64,000 nucleotides of DNA from Borreliella californiensis (GCF_014205885.1 NZ_JACHFB010000002.1:283965-347964), one strand, 5' to 3'. Shown: positions 20,101 through 30,417, counted from the stretch's first letter. Notes: a model not told the origin generated them from the sequence alone. Numbers and translations: made by a program.

Positions 20101-21045
20101 GTGTCATCAGAAAGAATCGTTGAATTGATTAAAGAGATTTATTTAGATTTTAGAAGAGGCAATTTCAAAGAAGCTTTAGTAAAATCCGAAGAGGCCCATT
20201 CTCTTGATTTTGATAATATTGAAATTCTAACAGCTTTGAAAAGTTCTGTGTATTGGAATGGTCAAGTTGAAAGCCTTGATAGGATAGGGCAAGATTATGA
20301 AAAGGCAGAGTTTTTAATAAGAGAGTGGAATAATTTTGCAGGACGATATTTGAAAAAGATGGGCTTTAATTTTTTACAAGGTCGCAATTCTATAAAATAT
20401 TTTGTGTTTCAGACCTGTCTTTATATATATAAAAATATATACAAAATGCATCCAGAAAATTTGGATCTTTTAATAAAAATTGCTAAGTCTTATAAAGGTA
20501 TGGGAAATTACGAGAGAGCAATAAATGTTTTTTTGCAAATATTAGGAGATTTTAAAGATAATTCAGATGTTGTTGCAGAGCTTGCTGATTCTTATGCGTT
20601 GGTTGATGAAATTAAAGAGGCTAAAGTCTTATTCAGAGAAGCTTTTTTTATCAATCCTCAAAAGATAGATATATATTCTCTTGAGTCTGATATGATTTTA
20701 AAATTAATAGATCTTATTAAGTCTGACAGAGATATTTCAGATGATCTTATAAAAGAATGGATTCCTGTTTATGGCTCTCTTAATGGTGTTTTTAATATTA
20801 AAAGAGAGTTAAGGCCTATAGAGCTTGGACAGCTAAAGCAGTCTGTTTACAGTTTGCGTAATGAACTTAAAGAAAAGTCTTATAGATCAATAAATGAGAG
20901 CATATTGCTTCCTAGGCTTATTAATAAATATTTTTGGCTTATTGATCATTATGTAAGGATAAAAGAAGATAGAGCACGTATTGATGAGATTTTGTTATAT
21001 ATAAAAGAAATAGACCTGGGTATTTATCAACAGTATGTAAATTAG
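20101..21045 (+). CDS. TPR repeat protein, cytoplasmic
   Basis: A 314-residue protein with no signal or membrane span. TPR-like units are visible, for example NFKEALVKSEEAHSLDFDNI and NYERAINVFLQILGDFKDNS. GTG at 20101 is the only start in the open frame near the promoter; a GTGGGG lies only 2 bases before it, closer than usual, so the start is not certain. It is directly upstream of the long GreA fusion, whose N-terminal part is also TPR-like; a shared job in transcription is possible but unproven. Confidence 0.7.
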   Translation: MSSERIVELIKEIYLDFRRGNFKEALVKSEEAHSLDFDNIEILTALKSSVYWNGQVESLDRIGQDYEKAEFLIREWNNFAGRYLKKMGFNFLQGRNSIKYFVFQTCLYIYKNIYKMHPENLDLLIKIAKSYKGMGNYERAINVFLQILGDFKDNSDVVAELADSYALVDEIKEAKVLFREAFFINPQKIDIYSLESDMILKLIDLIKSDRDISDDLIKEWIPVYGSLNGVFNIKRELRPIELGQLKQSVYSLRNELKEKSYRSINESILLPRLINKYFWLIDHYVRIKEDRARIDEILLYIKEIDLGIYQQYVN

Positions 21046-21082
21046 TTGCTTGATGCTAAAAAATCGATATTAGGAGAGTTTG

Positions 21083-23788
21083 ATGTCTAATATTACTACC
21101 ATAGAGAAATTAGATAGTATTTTACAAGAAGATAAGTGGACAAGAATAGTTGTTAATAATTATTCTCTTGCCAAAATAAAAGAATTGGATGATTTGATAG
21201 ACAATATAATTGATGAGGGGTTAACAGAGGATGTGCTTGATATTTGCGGCAGGCATTTAAAGGACGTTAAAAAAAGCATAGCAGGTCTTTATATTTCTGG
21301 AATGCTCATATATAGTAGGCGACCTTTAAATGATATGAATTTGCTTGCTGTTATTGATTTGTTTTCTCAAAATTTAAAATGGGCTCTTGTTGAGCATATA
21401 TGCAATGAAATGCTTTTAATTTCTGAGAATAAGCACGCTCTTTATACTCTTGCAAAAATATATGCTCAGAACAATGAAAATGATAAGCTTCCAAGTATTT
21501 GGACTAGAATTATTGAAGCAGATATTGATGACACTGTGTTTGTTAGACAACTTGCTACTTATTATGAAACTATTGATTTGCAAAAGTCAATTTTCTATTT
21601 TAGAAAAGCTATTTATCGTTTTATTGATAAAAAACAAATGTCGGGAATCAGGGAAGTATGGGCTAAGCTTATTCATTATGTTTCAGGTGATTTTGATTCT
21701 TTTTTGCTTATTTTACAAAAAATTGAAAAAGATCTTGGATTTAAAAAGGCTATAGTTCTTTATGAGGATTTATTTGATCATTATTCTTTGACTGATAATG
21801 TTGATGAGACAATAGAAATTTTAAAAGGTATTTTAAAGCTTGATAACAAAAATCATAAGGCAAGAGAAAATTTAGTTAAATTTTTAAGAGAAAGGTATAA
21901 AGATGTTAAAAATATTGAGGATTATCTTTTAAAGTCTGATATTGAAAACTTAGATAAAAATTTTGTTGATGTATATTTAGACTTTGAAAAATATTTGTTT
22001 TTTGCAAAGGGTAATTTTGTTTATCATCAGACTTGGTCTGTTGGAATAGTAAGGGATGTAAATGACAATGGCATTATGGTTGATTTTGTTTCCAAAAGAG
22101 GCCATTTTATTGGGTTTGATATGGCTATGTCGGCTTTGTCTCCTCTTGGCAGAGAAGATATTAGAGTATTAAAGGCTGTAACGCCTAGAGAGGAACTTGC
22201 AGATAGAGTAAAAAAAGATATTGAGTGGGCTATAAAGGTTATTATAAAAAGTTATAAAGCTATTGATTTAAAGGGAATAAAAAAAGAGTTGGTGCCAAGC
22301 TTGATGACTCAAAGTTCGTGGAATTCATGGAGTTTGAAAGCAAAGCAAATTTTAAAGGATAATCCCCATTTTGTTATGGATTCTGGCAAGCTTGATTGCT
22401 ATATATATAATGAGAGATCTTCCAATTTAAATGAAAAAATGTATGATAAATTTAAGATTGAGAAAGATTTTTATAAAAGATACGAGATATTTATAAACTA
22501 TTGTAATGTTAAGGGAATTGTTAAGGATTTACATATTGAAGAAGAGATGCTTAACTATTTTTTAATTTATGTTAACAATTTTACAAAAGTCGATCATCAT
22601 GTTATAAGCTCTTACGTTATTCTTAAATCTTTAGGTAATTTTTCTGAAGAATTGTCATCAAAAGTTAATATAGAAAAAGATGTTAATTTAGAATCTCTTT
22701 TAAAAGAGTATCCAAAAGGGATAGTGGATCTTTTTAATTCAATTTTGAATGCAGAAATCAAAAAAGAATTAGTTGCTTTAATTAAAAAAGAGCTTAGCAA
22801 TTGGATTTTGTACTACAAAGAACTTTTTCCTCATTCTGTTAATAAGAGATTGGTTGAATCACTTTATAAAGAAGATCCCAGAGAAGTGGAAAAATTATTT
22901 AATTATGTTATAAAAAATTATAAGATCTATAAAGATGCTTATATTTGGATTTTGAAGCACTGTAAAACTTATTCTATAGAACTGAGTTATTCAGATTCAG
23001 ATCTTTTATCTAATTTGATTAAAATTTTAACAGATAGTGTTATCAAAATTAATAATAAAAATAATTCTGTTGCAAGTAAAAGAATTTATAAAATGGTAAT
23101 TAATCTTTTAGTTAAAGATGGATATCTTAAATCGGTCTTAGAGGTTGCAAGAGATGAAGAATTTGCAAAAAGAGTTTATATGACTTGTTTTTATGTAAAA
23201 GATTTCCCCCCAAAGGATCTTTTAGAGATTAAATCAATAATAAGGCAATTATTTGATTCGGTTGAGTTTGAAGATGAAAAGATGCAGCTTGCAGGCGAGA
23301 GAATGGAAATTGGATTTTTAACCATATTAAGTTCTTTGAACAAAAAGCAAAAAGAGCTTAAGCATTTAAAGGAAGTTGAAATTCCAGAAAATTCAAAAGA
23401 AATTGGAAAAGCTCGTGAACTTGGTGATTTAAAAGAAAATGCTGAATATCATTCTGCTAAGGAAAAACAACAGTTTTTGACAAAAAGATTAAACTCCTTA
23501 ATGTTGGAAATAGAGAATGCGAAAGTTATAGATACTAAGGATCTTCAAAGTTCTGTTGTTGGTTTTGGGACGAAGGTTATCATTTTAAATGAAGCTACAG
23601 GTAAAGATGAATCTTATTTGATACTTGGACCTTGGGAATCAAACCCCGATGAAGGCATTATTTCATATAAATCGCCTTTTGGAGAAAATTTACTTGATTC
23701 TAAGGAAGGGGATAGTCTCAATTTTGTTATAAATAATACTAACTTTAAATATTTTGTAAAGAAAATAGAACCTATAAAATTTAGCTAG
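21083..23788 (+). CDS. greA: Transcription elongation factor GreA fused to a long N-terminal helical domain
   Basis: GreA stimulates transcript cleavage in backtracked RNA polymerase. Here only the last 160 of 901 residues are GreA: the coiled-coil hairpin with the acidic tip [19 protein letters not shown], then the C-terminal FKBP-like domain. The preceding 740 residues are mostly alpha-helical, with TPR-like units and an internal beta segment near 310-360 ([20 protein letters not shown]). Normal GreA is about 158 residues. From memory, B. burgdorferi GreA is annotated at a similar length, so this is lineage-typical rather than an error. ATG at 21083 suits AGGAGA (21072-21077) better than the TTG at 21080. 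Confidence 0.92.
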   Translation: MSNITTIEKLDSILQEDKWTRIVVNNYSLAKIKELDDLIDNIIDEGLTEDVLDICGRHLKDVKKSIAGLYISGMLIYSRRPLNDMNLLAVIDLFSQNLKWALVEHICNEMLLISENKHALYTLAKIYAQNNENDKLPSIWTRIIEADIDDTVFVRQLATYYETIDLQKSIFYFRKAIYRFIDKKQMSGIREVWAKLIHYVSGDFDSFLLILQKIEKDLGFKKAIVLYEDLFDHYSLTDNVDETIEILKGILKLDNKNHKARENLVKFLRERYKDVKNIEDYLLKSDIENLDKNFVDVYLDFEKYLFFAKGNFVYHQTWSVGIVRDVNDNGIMVDFVSKRGHFIGFDMAMSALSPLGREDIRVLKAVTPREELADRVKKDIEWAIKVIIKSYKAIDLKGIKKELVPSLMTQSSWNSWSLKAKQILKDNPHFVMDSGKLDCYIYNERSSNLNEKMYDKFKIEKDFYKRYEIFINYCNVKGIVKDLHIEEEMLNYFLIYVNNFTKVDHHVISSYVILKSLGNFSEELSSKVNIEKDVNLESLLKEYPKGIVDLFNSILNAEIKKELVALIKKELSNWILYYKELFPHSVNKRLVESLYKEDPREVEKLFNYVIKNYKIYKDAYIWILKHCKTYSIELSYSDSDLLSNLIKILTDSVIKINNKNNSVASKRIYKMVINLLVKDGYLKSVLEVARDEEFAKRVYMTCFYVKDFPPKDLLEIKSIIRQLFDSVEFEDEKMQLAGERMEIGFLTILSSLNKKQKELKHLKEVEIPENSKEIGKARELGDLKENAEYHSAKEKQQFLTKRLNSLMLEIENAKVIDTKDLQSSVVGFGTKVIILNEATGKDESYLILGPWESNPDEGIISYKSPFGENLLDSKEGDSLNFVINNTNFKYFVKKIEPIKFS

Positions 23789-23801
23789 GAAAAATTTAAG
23801 A

Positions 23802-24899
23802 ATGTCAAAGTTAAAAGAAAAAAGGGAAAAAGTTGTTGTTGGCACAGAAAGAGCAAATAAAGAGGAAGCTATTGAGCTTGCAAGAGTTCAAATAGAAAAA
23901 GCTTTTGGAAAGGGAAGTCTTATTAAGATGGGAGAATCTCCTGTCGGAAAGGGTATAAAGATTATGTCAAGTGGATCTATTGTATTAGATGAGGCTCTTG
24001 GCATTGGTGGATATCCTAGGGGGCGCATAATAGAAATTTTTGGTCCCGAGTCGTCTGGCAAAACTACTTTGACTCTTCAAGCGATTGCCGAGGTACAAAA
24101 AGAGGGGGGGATAGCTGCTTTTATTGACGCTGAGCATGCTCTTGATCCTGTTTATGCAAAAGCCTTAGGAGTTAATGTTGCAGAACTTTGGCTTAGTCAG
24201 CCCGATACTGGAGAGCAAGCCCTTGAAATTGCTGAGCATTTAATCAGAAGTGGTGGTGTTGATTTAATTGTAGTTGATTCTGTAGCAGCTTTAACTCCTA
24301 AATTAGAGATAGATGGAGAAATGGGAGATTCTCAGATTGGTCTTCAAGCGAGGCTAATGAGTAAAGCTCTTAGGAAGATTACTGGTATACTTTCCAAATC
24401 CAATGCTTGCATTATGTTTATTAATCAAATAAGGATGAGGATTGGTGTTATGTTTGGCAATCCCGAGACTACTACTGGCGGGAATGCTTTAAAGTTTTAT
24501 GCATCTCTTAGGCTTGAGGTTCGAAAGATCGAACAAGTAACCAGATCAAGCTCAAGTGATGATGTTATTGGCAATAAGATTAGAGTTAAGATTGTGAAGA
24601 ATAAGGTTGCTCCACCTTTTCGTAAAGTAGAATTGATAATTTATTTTGGGAAAGGTATTTCAAGAGAAGCTGGTATTTTAGATGCCGCTATTAAGCATAA
24701 TTTAATACAAAAAACAGGTTCTTGGTATTCATTGGGAGATAATAAGTTGGGACAGGGGAGAGAGAGTGTTATTGAGTATCTTAGTAAAGAAGTAGCACTT
24801 GCAAATGATTTGGATAAGAGACTTAGAGAAATAATTTTTAATAATTTTGATCAAGAGGATGATAATTTTATTGAATTTAAAGAAGATAAATCTGAGTAA
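23802..24899 (+). CDS. recA: Recombinase RecA
   Basis: RecA is the strand-exchange ATPase of homologous recombination. In 365 residues it has Walker [10 protein letters not shown] (81-89), the DNA-binding loop regions ([39 protein letters not shown]) and the family C-terminal acidic tail. The N-terminus is about 15-20 residues longer than in E. coli. No recX follows and no LexA-type operator is evident upstream; recA lies 13 bases after greA and is probably co-transcribed, rather than SOS-controlled. Confidence 0.97.
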   Translation: MSKLKEKREKVVVGTERANKEEAIELARVQIEKAFGKGSLIKMGESPVGKGIKIMSSGSIVLDEALGIGGYPRGRIIEIFGPESSGKTTLTLQAIAEVQKEGGIAAFIDAEHALDPVYAKALGVNVAELWLSQPDTGEQALEIAEHLIRSGGVDLIVVDSVAALTPKLEIDGEMGDSQIGLQARLMSKALRKITGILSKSNACIMFINQIRMRIGVMFGNPETTTGGNALKFYASLRLEVRKIEQVTRSSSSDDVIGNKIRVKIVKNKVAPPFRKVELIIYFGKGISREAGILDAAIKHNLIQKTGSWYSLGDNKLGQGRESVIEYLSKEVALANDLDKRLREIIFNNFDQEDDNFIEFKEDKSE

Positions 24900-24913
24900 T
24901 ATGGAAAATTTAA

Positions 24914-25681
24914 ATGTCTGAATTGGATAGTTACTCTATCAGTCTTGATAATTTTACAGGCGGAATAGAGCTTTTTTTTGAATATGTTAGTATGAATAGG
25001 CATATTCTGAGGACTTTGAGTTTAAATCCAATAATTGAAGAATTTATAGCTGTTTCAGATGACCTTAACATAAGCATTAGGGGATTGCTTGATTTTTTTT
25101 GTCTTGCCAATGATTTGTTTTATTGGAAAACTCAAATTTTATTTCCACTGAAGCTTGAATACAAAGATAAAGTTGAGCGCAAAGTTATTCAAAGCTTAGT
25201 ATTTTATAGCAAAAATAGAGAAAATGAAAAATTACAATTAAATCAAACAAAGAATTTTAAATTCTATGACTCAAAAATTATTGAAGAGTTTATTTCTGGT
25301 GATAGTGATAATTTTGTTAAAAATATTAATTCTATTGCTAATGATAATAATAAAAAGAAAAATTTGAAGAGAAAGTCTGGCGCATTAAAGAAAAAAGTTA
25401 TTAATAAAAATTTTTTGTGTGATGAAAAATTTAAAGTTGTTTACAATAAATATGAATTGAAAATTTTTGAAAAAAAGATGAAAATTATTTCTATTTTAAA
25501 TAAAGAGAGCAGTGTAATTTTTGATTCTCTTTTAGATTTTAATGCCGATAATTATTCTTTTGAGAGATTTTCTTATTTTTTAGTATCTCTTGAGTGCAAA
25601 ATGCTTAATATTGTAAATTTAGGATATTTGAATCATAAATTAGTATTGTATCGAGGTTGTAAAATTAATGATTGCACTTAA
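24914..25681 (+). CDS. scpA: Divergent ScpA-like segregation and condensation protein
   Basis: ScpA is the kleisin that bridges SMC heads in chromosome condensation. The 255-residue product begins with a pattern matching ScpA: SISLDNFTGGIELFFEYV (family: F-x-G-P-x-D-L-L-L) and LLDFFCLANDLFYWKTQILF (family: FLVMAATLLEIKSRMLLP). The C-terminal 60 residues resemble its winged helix (FERFSYFLVSLECKMLN). The middle is Lys/Asn-rich. rluB follows with a 14-base overlap; in many bacteria the order is scpA-scpB-rluB, which supports the call. No scpB is present here. It is commonly left as hypothetical. Confidence 0.7.
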   Translation: MSELDSYSISLDNFTGGIELFFEYVSMNRHILRTLSLNPIIEEFIAVSDDLNISIRGLLDFFCLANDLFYWKTQILFPLKLEYKDKVERKVIQSLVFYSKNRENEKLQLNQTKNFKFYDSKIIEEFISGDSDNFVKNINSIANDNNKKKNLKRKSGALKKKVINKNFLCDEKFKVVYNKYELKIFEKKMKIISILNKESSVIFDSLLDFNADNYSFERFSYFLVSLECKMLNIVNLGYLNHKLVLYRGCKINDCT

Positions 25682-26417
25682 AACCCTAAGAGTTCACGTT
25701 TTTTTAGCTGAAAAGGGAGTAGGGTCAAGAAGATTTTGTGAGGAGCTGATAAGAAAGAAGCTTATAAGAGTTAATAACGCTATTGCTAAGCTTGGAGATA
25801 AAGTAGCTTTAGGAGATAGAATAATTTATAAAAAACAGATATTTGTTTTTAAAGATTTACAAAGTAATAATAAAATTTATTTAGCTCTTAATAAGCCTAG
25901 AAATTATTTATGTTCTAATTTTGATGTTAATGGGAGAAAGTTGGCAATATCTTTGGTTCAGCCTTTATTTAAAGAGCGTGTTTTTTCAATTGGAAGACTT
26001 GATTTTAAAAGTTCTGGACTTTTATTATTCACCAATGATGGTAAATTTGCAAATGATATTATTCATCCTAGGCAAAAAGTTGAAAGAGAATATATTATTG
26101 AGTCAAAAAAAGATATTGATGAAAATTTGCTTGTTTCTTTTAAATCGGGTATAAAGGTAAAAAAAGAATTTTTTAAATTAAAATCTTATGAAATTTTAAA
26201 TAAAAATTCTGCTAGATTGATTTTAGACGAAGGGAAAAATAGAGAAATAAGAAAAGTGTTTTTGAGTAAAAATATTTTTTTAAAAAAAATACATAGAATT
26301 AGAATTGGCAATATTAATTTGGATAGTTTAAGGGAAGGTCAAGTAAAAATTGTTCCTTTATCTAAGATAAATAGTTTGAAATCCAAGCTGGAGAAATTAA
26401 ATGATAATAGGAATTGA
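25668..26417 (+). CDS. rluB: 23S rRNA pseudouridine synthase, RluB/RsuA family
   Basis: The enzyme isomerises uridine in rRNA. An N-terminal S4 RNA-binding domain (about residues 6-55) precedes the catalytic domain with GRLDFKSSGLLLFTNDG, whose Asp is catalytic; KPRNYLCSNFD and EGKNREIRKVF are further family motifs. It has 249 residues. ATG at 25668 overlaps the end of the scpA-like gene. RluB (23S U2605) is more likely than RsuA given the neighbours, but the exact uridine is inferred. Confidence 0.85.
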   Translation: MIALKTLRVHVFLAEKGVGSRRFCEELIRKKLIRVNNAIAKLGDKVALGDRIIYKKQIFVFKDLQSNNKIYLALNKPRNYLCSNFDVNGRKLAISLVQPLFKERVFSIGRLDFKSSGLLLFTNDGKFANDIIHPRQKVEREYIIESKKDIDENLLVSFKSGIKVKKEFFKLKSYEILNKNSARLILDEGKNREIRKVFLSKNIFLKKIHRIRIGNINLDSLREGQVKIVPLSKINSLKSKLEKLNDNRN

Positions 26418-27066
26418 TGGGCCTTCAGCATCAGGAAAAAGCTCAATTGCAAGAGAGCTTGGTGTAAGGCTGAACTATAAATTTATCAGTTCTGGACATC
26501 TTTATAGAATAATAACTTTAATTGCTCAAAGATCTCTTATGGGTGGCAGCGATTTTATTAGTGAGAATAGTCTTTTAAATTTGATTCTTGAGAATGATAT
26601 AAGTTTTAACAATTCTACCTTTTTGCTTAATGGGGAGAATGTTGAAAATCAAATTTTAAACGATAAGATTGATTTTCAAGTTTCTTTTTATTCTTCTTAT
26701 ATTAGAATAAGAAACATTGTGAATAAAAAATTAAGAGAGGTTGTTAAATTTAGCGATGATAATTATATAATAGAAGGTAGAGATATTACTACTGTAGTTT
26801 TTCCAGAATCTGAATTTAAAATATATCTTGATGCTTCTGTTAAAGTTCGAGCTTTAAGGCGATATAAGCAAAGAAATGGGAATGAGACTTTAGAAGAATT
26901 AGAGCGTACTCTTAAAAGAAGAGATGATGTTGACAAGAAAAAACAATATGGTAAGTTAAAATTATCAAAAGGGGTTTTTTACCTTGATACAAGCTACAAA
27001 GGATTAGACGATGTGTGTAATATTATAATAGAAAAGTTTAATTTGAAAAAAGTAAGAGAGAGGTGA
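26401..27066 (+). CDS. cmk: Cytidylate kinase
   Basis: Phosphorylates CMP and dCMP. In 221 residues the P-loop DGPSASGKSS lies near the N-terminus (6-15), with GRDITTVVFPE and a lid region containing RRDDVDKKK. It overlaps rluB by 17 bases and is followed by rpsA, the widespread cmk-rpsA pairing. Translation is likely coupled on both sides. Confidence 0.94.
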   Translation: MIIGIDGPSASGKSSIARELGVRLNYKFISSGHLYRIITLIAQRSLMGGSDFISENSLLNLILENDISFNNSTFLLNGENVENQILNDKIDFQVSFYSSYIRIRNIVNKKLREVVKFSDDNYIIEGRDITTVVFPESEFKIYLDASVKVRALRRYKQRNGNETLEELERTLKRRDDVDKKKQYGKLKLSKGVFYLDTSYKGLDDVCNIIIEKFNLKKVRER

Positions 27067-27068
27067 GA

Positions 27069-28724
27069 ATGGAAAATCAAAAAGATTTACAAGAAAATTA
27101 TTTGAAAGTACTTGAAAAAGTAGAACTTGGAAGTCGTGTTTCTGGGACGGTTGTTAACATTATGAAGGATTATATTCTAGTAGATATTGGTTATAAATCG
27201 GAAGGCTTTATCAAGATTGAAGAATTTGAAAATGTTCCCAAAATTGGTGATAAACTTGAAGCAATTGTTGTAAGAATTGGTGGAGAATTGGGCCTTATTT
27301 TAAGTGTTGAAAAGCTTGATTCTTTAAATTTTAAAGATAAAGTGTATGAATATATTCAAAATAAAAAAATAATTAAAGGCAAAGTGTTGGTTGAACTTCC
27401 AAATGGCTATAAGATTCAAATTAATGAAAATGTTTCTGGCTTTATGCCTTTTTATTTAAGCTCTAAATCTAAGGATGAGAAATTAAAGAGAGGGACTGTT
27501 GTTGAATTTTATATCCTTGAAGCAAGCGAAACGGATGGTTTGAGACTTATTCTTGATAGGCGCACTTTAGAAAAAGAAAGAGATCTTGCTAAGAGAATAG
27601 AGCTAGTAAGTTATTACAACGAAGAAGATGTTGTTGATGGTGTTGTTGAGCGTATTACAGAATATGGTGCTATTGTAAAAATTAAAAATTTTGTTACAGG
27701 AATTTTGCATAAAAGAAATATTGCCTTTAATCAAGTTGAAAATATTGAAGATTTTGTTAGAGTTGGTGATAAGTTAAAGTTGAAAATTATTAAGATAAGC
27801 CCACAAACAGGCAAGATGGAATTGTCTCTTAAGGCTTTAAAAGCAAATCCTTGGGATTCTGTAGATGTTAAATATAAAATTGATAGCATTGTAAAAGGGA
27901 AAGTTGTAAAAATTTTGCCCTTTGGAGCTGTTATTGAGCTTGACAGCGAATTATCAGGATTTTTGCATATAAGTAATTTTTCTTGGATAAGAGTAATAAA
28001 AAGCCCTCAAGAATTAATAAAACTTGGCCAGATTGTAGAAGTTAAGATTTTAGAGATAGATAAAGAAAATCAAAAAATATCGCTAGGTATTAAACAAATT
28101 AATGAAAATCCTTGGGAGAGATTGACTGAGAAATATCCTATTGGAAGAGTTGTTCAAGGAGTTGTTACTAATATTACAAAAGCGGGCGCTTTTGTAAATA
28201 TTGAAGAAGGTATAGATGCTTATGTTAGTAAGTTTGATATTTCTTGGCTTGAGGAGATTGATCCTGAAGAATATTTCAAGATAGGTGATTTAATTAATGG
28301 TAAAGTGCTTGAGGTTGACAGGCGCAAAAGAAATGTTAGATTAGGAATTAAACAGCTAGAAGAGAGTCCTTGGGAAGATTTTTCTAAAAGCTATAAAAAA
28401 GGCGATGCTATTGAGGTTGAGATTGTAGAGAAAAAATCAAAAGGCTTTCAAGTAAGAGTTTATAATAAAATAATGGGATTTATTAGTAAAATTCAACTAG
28501 GGGATACAAAAGAATCTAGTTTAGAAACTTTCGAAAAATTAAATGTTGGAGACAAGCTTAAAGTGGTAATAACAAGTATTGATTCTAAGGATAAATCAGT
28601 ACTGCTTTCTTATAGGGAGTATGAAAATCAAAGATCAAGAGAAGAGATTTCTTCTTATTTATTTAAGGGTAATGATGAGGAATCGTATAAGCCATTTGAA
28701 AATTTGCTAAAGAGGGATAAATGA
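27069..28724 (+). CDS. rpsA: 30S ribosomal protein S1
   Basis: S1 helps bind mRNA to the 30S subunit. The 551 residues contain six S1 RNA-binding repeats; clear ones begin near GSRVSGTVVNIMKDYILVDI, DVVDGVVERITEYGAIVKI, SIVKGKVVKILPFGAVIEL, GRVVQGVVTNITKAGAFVNI and DAIEVEIVEKKSKGFQVRV. ATG at 27069 is better placed relative to AGAGGTGA than the GTG at 27063. The next gene overlaps the stop as ATGA. Confidence 0.94.
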   Translation: MENQKDLQENYLKVLEKVELGSRVSGTVVNIMKDYILVDIGYKSEGFIKIEEFENVPKIGDKLEAIVVRIGGELGLILSVEKLDSLNFKDKVYEYIQNKKIIKGKVLVELPNGYKIQINENVSGFMPFYLSSKSKDEKLKRGTVVEFYILEASETDGLRLILDRRTLEKERDLAKRIELVSYYNEEDVVDGVVERITEYGAIVKIKNFVTGILHKRNIAFNQVENIEDFVRVGDKLKLKIIKISPQTGKMELSLKALKANPWDSVDVKYKIDSIVKGKVVKILPFGAVIELDSELSGFLHISNFSWIRVIKSPQELIKLGQIVEVKILEIDKENQKISLGIKQINENPWERLTEKYPIGRVVQGVVTNITKAGAFVNIEEGIDAYVSKFDISWLEEIDPEEYFKIGDLINGKVLEVDRRKRNVRLGIKQLEESPWEDFSKSYKKGDAIEVEIVEKKSKGFQVRVYNKIMGFISKIQLGDTKESSLETFEKLNVGDKLKVVITSIDSKDKSVLLSYREYENQRSREEISSYLFKGNDEESYKPFENLLKRDK

Positions 28725-29335
28725 TGGCTAAAAATAAACTTTTATTTTTCTTTATTGCTATTATTTTTGTGTTTGTATCTGTTATTGTTGTTTTTTATAA
28801 TTTTTTAAGTAAAGATTATGTGAAAAGTGGTGGAGAAATAGTAGAAAATCTTGAAAAAGATTTAAATGATTATTTAAAAGAAAATGATGTCAAAGAGAGA
28901 GAAAGAATATTTCTTAGGATAAGGGAACTTATTTCAAAGGAAAAAGAAATTTCATCTTATTTTATTTCAAGGTTTTATTTGGCCAGAGCTGCTTATTTCC
29001 AAAGCCAAGCACAGTATGATGAAGCTATTAAAAATTTAGATATTGTCATTAAAGCAAAGGGTATTGAAAGTGACATTGCTTTTCTTAATAAAGCTGTAGT
29101 TTATGAAAAAATGGGATTAAAAGAAGATGCTTTGTTAGTTTATGAAGATCTTATCAATAGTACTAGTTTGGGCTTTTTAAAGGTAAGAGCCCTTTTGAGT
29201 AAGGCAATATTGATTGAGGAAAAAGATAAGGATCTTGCTGTGAAAGTATATGAAGAGATTGTTAAGTTTCCATATGAAAATAATTTATATATAAACATAG
29301 CAAATAATAAAATTTTAGAACTTAAACAAAATTAA
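28721..29335 (+). CDS. Membrane-anchored TPR protein
   Basis: A 204-residue protein with an N-terminal membrane anchor (about 6-28) and TPR units such as QYDEAIKNLDIVIKAKGIES and GLKEDALLVYEDLINSTS. It resembles the TPR_21/YfgM type layout (anchor plus TPRs) but I do not claim that family. The ATG overlaps the rpsA stop; a second ATG at 28724 is also usable. Function unknown; probably an envelope scaffold. Confidence 0.75.
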   Translation: MMAKNKLLFFFIAIIFVFVSVIVVFYNFLSKDYVKSGGEIVENLEKDLNDYLKENDVKERERIFLRIRELISKEKEISSYFISRFYLARAAYFQSQAQYDEAIKNLDIVIKAKGIESDIAFLNKAVVYEKMGLKEDALLVYEDLINSTSLGFLKVRALLSKAILIEEKDKDLAVKVYEEIVKFPYENNLYINIANNKILELKQN

Positions 29336-29365
29336 TAATTTGTATATTTTGGGGGAGGTTTTATA

Positions 29366-30118
29366 ATTTTTTTTATTTTTTATTTTATATTTTGTATGGG
29401 GTTTTTTGGATGTGGTCTTGACAATATTTTAATACTTCCTTCACCAGAAAAGGTTGACAGTCGAATTTCAAGAGATTCTTTGGCTTTTTTTTTACCAGCA
29501 GGCTATTTTTCCAATCAAGCAGCTGATAAATTAAGAGGTTTTGATATATATTACAAGTTTTATCCAGAAGGTGCTAATTATCACATAAGTAGTTTCCAAA
29601 AAAGCGTAGAAAAAGATTTTGAAGCCTTAAAGGGTGTTTTTGACAATGTTAGTGAATTTAATAATAGAGGGTTTTATAAGATAAATTTGAGTTCTACTAT
29701 TTATTCAGGTAAACCTGTTTTTAAATTAAATAAAGAATGGGTAGATAGCAAATTGCCTTTATATTTTGAAATAAATTTTGGAGAATTAAGAAAGGATGTT
29801 CCTGGTGAAGCTATTATTATTGTGAGAAATGGAAGTACTGCTTCATCTGATATTCTTGAGAAGAAAAACATATATAGGTCCTATATTGACAAAGGAGAAT
29901 ATGTGGGTTTTTCAAAATCTATTAAAAAGTTCAATTTTTCAGACAAAGAGAAAAGGCCAATTGATCTAAAACATATAAATGAGGATTTTTTTACAAAAGA
30001 TATTGCCCCCAAGTATAATTTGGCAATTTTTGTTATGGGTGTGGGCAGTATTGTTGATGATGCTTATAGCGTTCTTATTAATCTTGGGGATTTGTCAGGA
30101 TTTAGTTTATCTAATTAG
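29366..30118 (+). CDS. Putative lipoprotein of unknown function; probable AUU or AUA start
   Basis: The first ATG in frame (29396) gives MGFFGCGLDN, too short for a signal, and lies 37 bases from any binding site. A perfect GGGGGAGG (29351-29358) instead points to ATA 29363 or ATT 29366. No ATG, GTG or TTG lies in frame between the upstream stop (29336) and 29396. Starting at 29366 gives (M)FFIFYFIFCMGFFGC, a lipoprotein-like signal, although without the usual basic residues. The mature part (about 235 residues) has no domain I recognise. It probably belongs to the same transcript as the preceding TPR gene. Confidence 0.7.
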   Translation: MFFIFYFIFCMGFFGCGLDNILILPSPEKVDSRISRDSLAFFLPAGYFSNQAADKLRGFDIYYKFYPEGANYHISSFQKSVEKDFEALKGVFDNVSEFNNRGFYKINLSSTIYSGKPVFKLNKEWVDSKLPLYFEINFGELRKDVPGEAIIIVRNGSTASSDILEKKNIYRSYIDKGEYVGFSKSIKKFNFSDKEKRPIDLKHINEDFFTKDIAPKYNLAIFVMGVGSIVDDAYSVLINLGDLSGFSLSN

Positions 30119-30138
30119 TTCTTTTTAAGAGGGGGAGT

Positions 30139-30417
30139 ATGATAGTATTTTTTTCTCATTTGATTTTAACAAACATTGTTATTTCTTTTCTTGTAAGCTT
30201 TTTTGTTATGTTTTTAAACATATTGAATTTTAAGTTTTTAGTAGTTTATTTAATAAGCTTTTTAGGTGGTATTGTATTTTTGTTTTTTATTCCTTTTTTT
30301 TATTCTGATTATTATGAAAGGCAAATAGATTTTGTTCTTTATTTATTTCCTATTTTGGGGTCAGTTATTTTAATAGGTTTGATTAAATTCTCTGAAAGAA
30401 ATAAGAATGATTTGTGA
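30139..30417 (+). CDS. Small integral membrane protein, unknown
   Basis: A 92-residue, very hydrophobic protein with three probable membrane spans (about 5-28, 32-55 and 65-83) and a short charged tail (FSERNKNDL). GAGGGGGAG precedes the ATG. It lies 20 bases after the lipoprotein gene and likely shares its transcript. No family recognised. Confidence 0.65.
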   Translation: MIVFFSHLILTNIVISFLVSFFVMFLNILNFKFLVVYLISFLGGIVFLFFIPFFYSDYYERQIDFVLYLFPILGSVILIGLIKFSERNKNDL

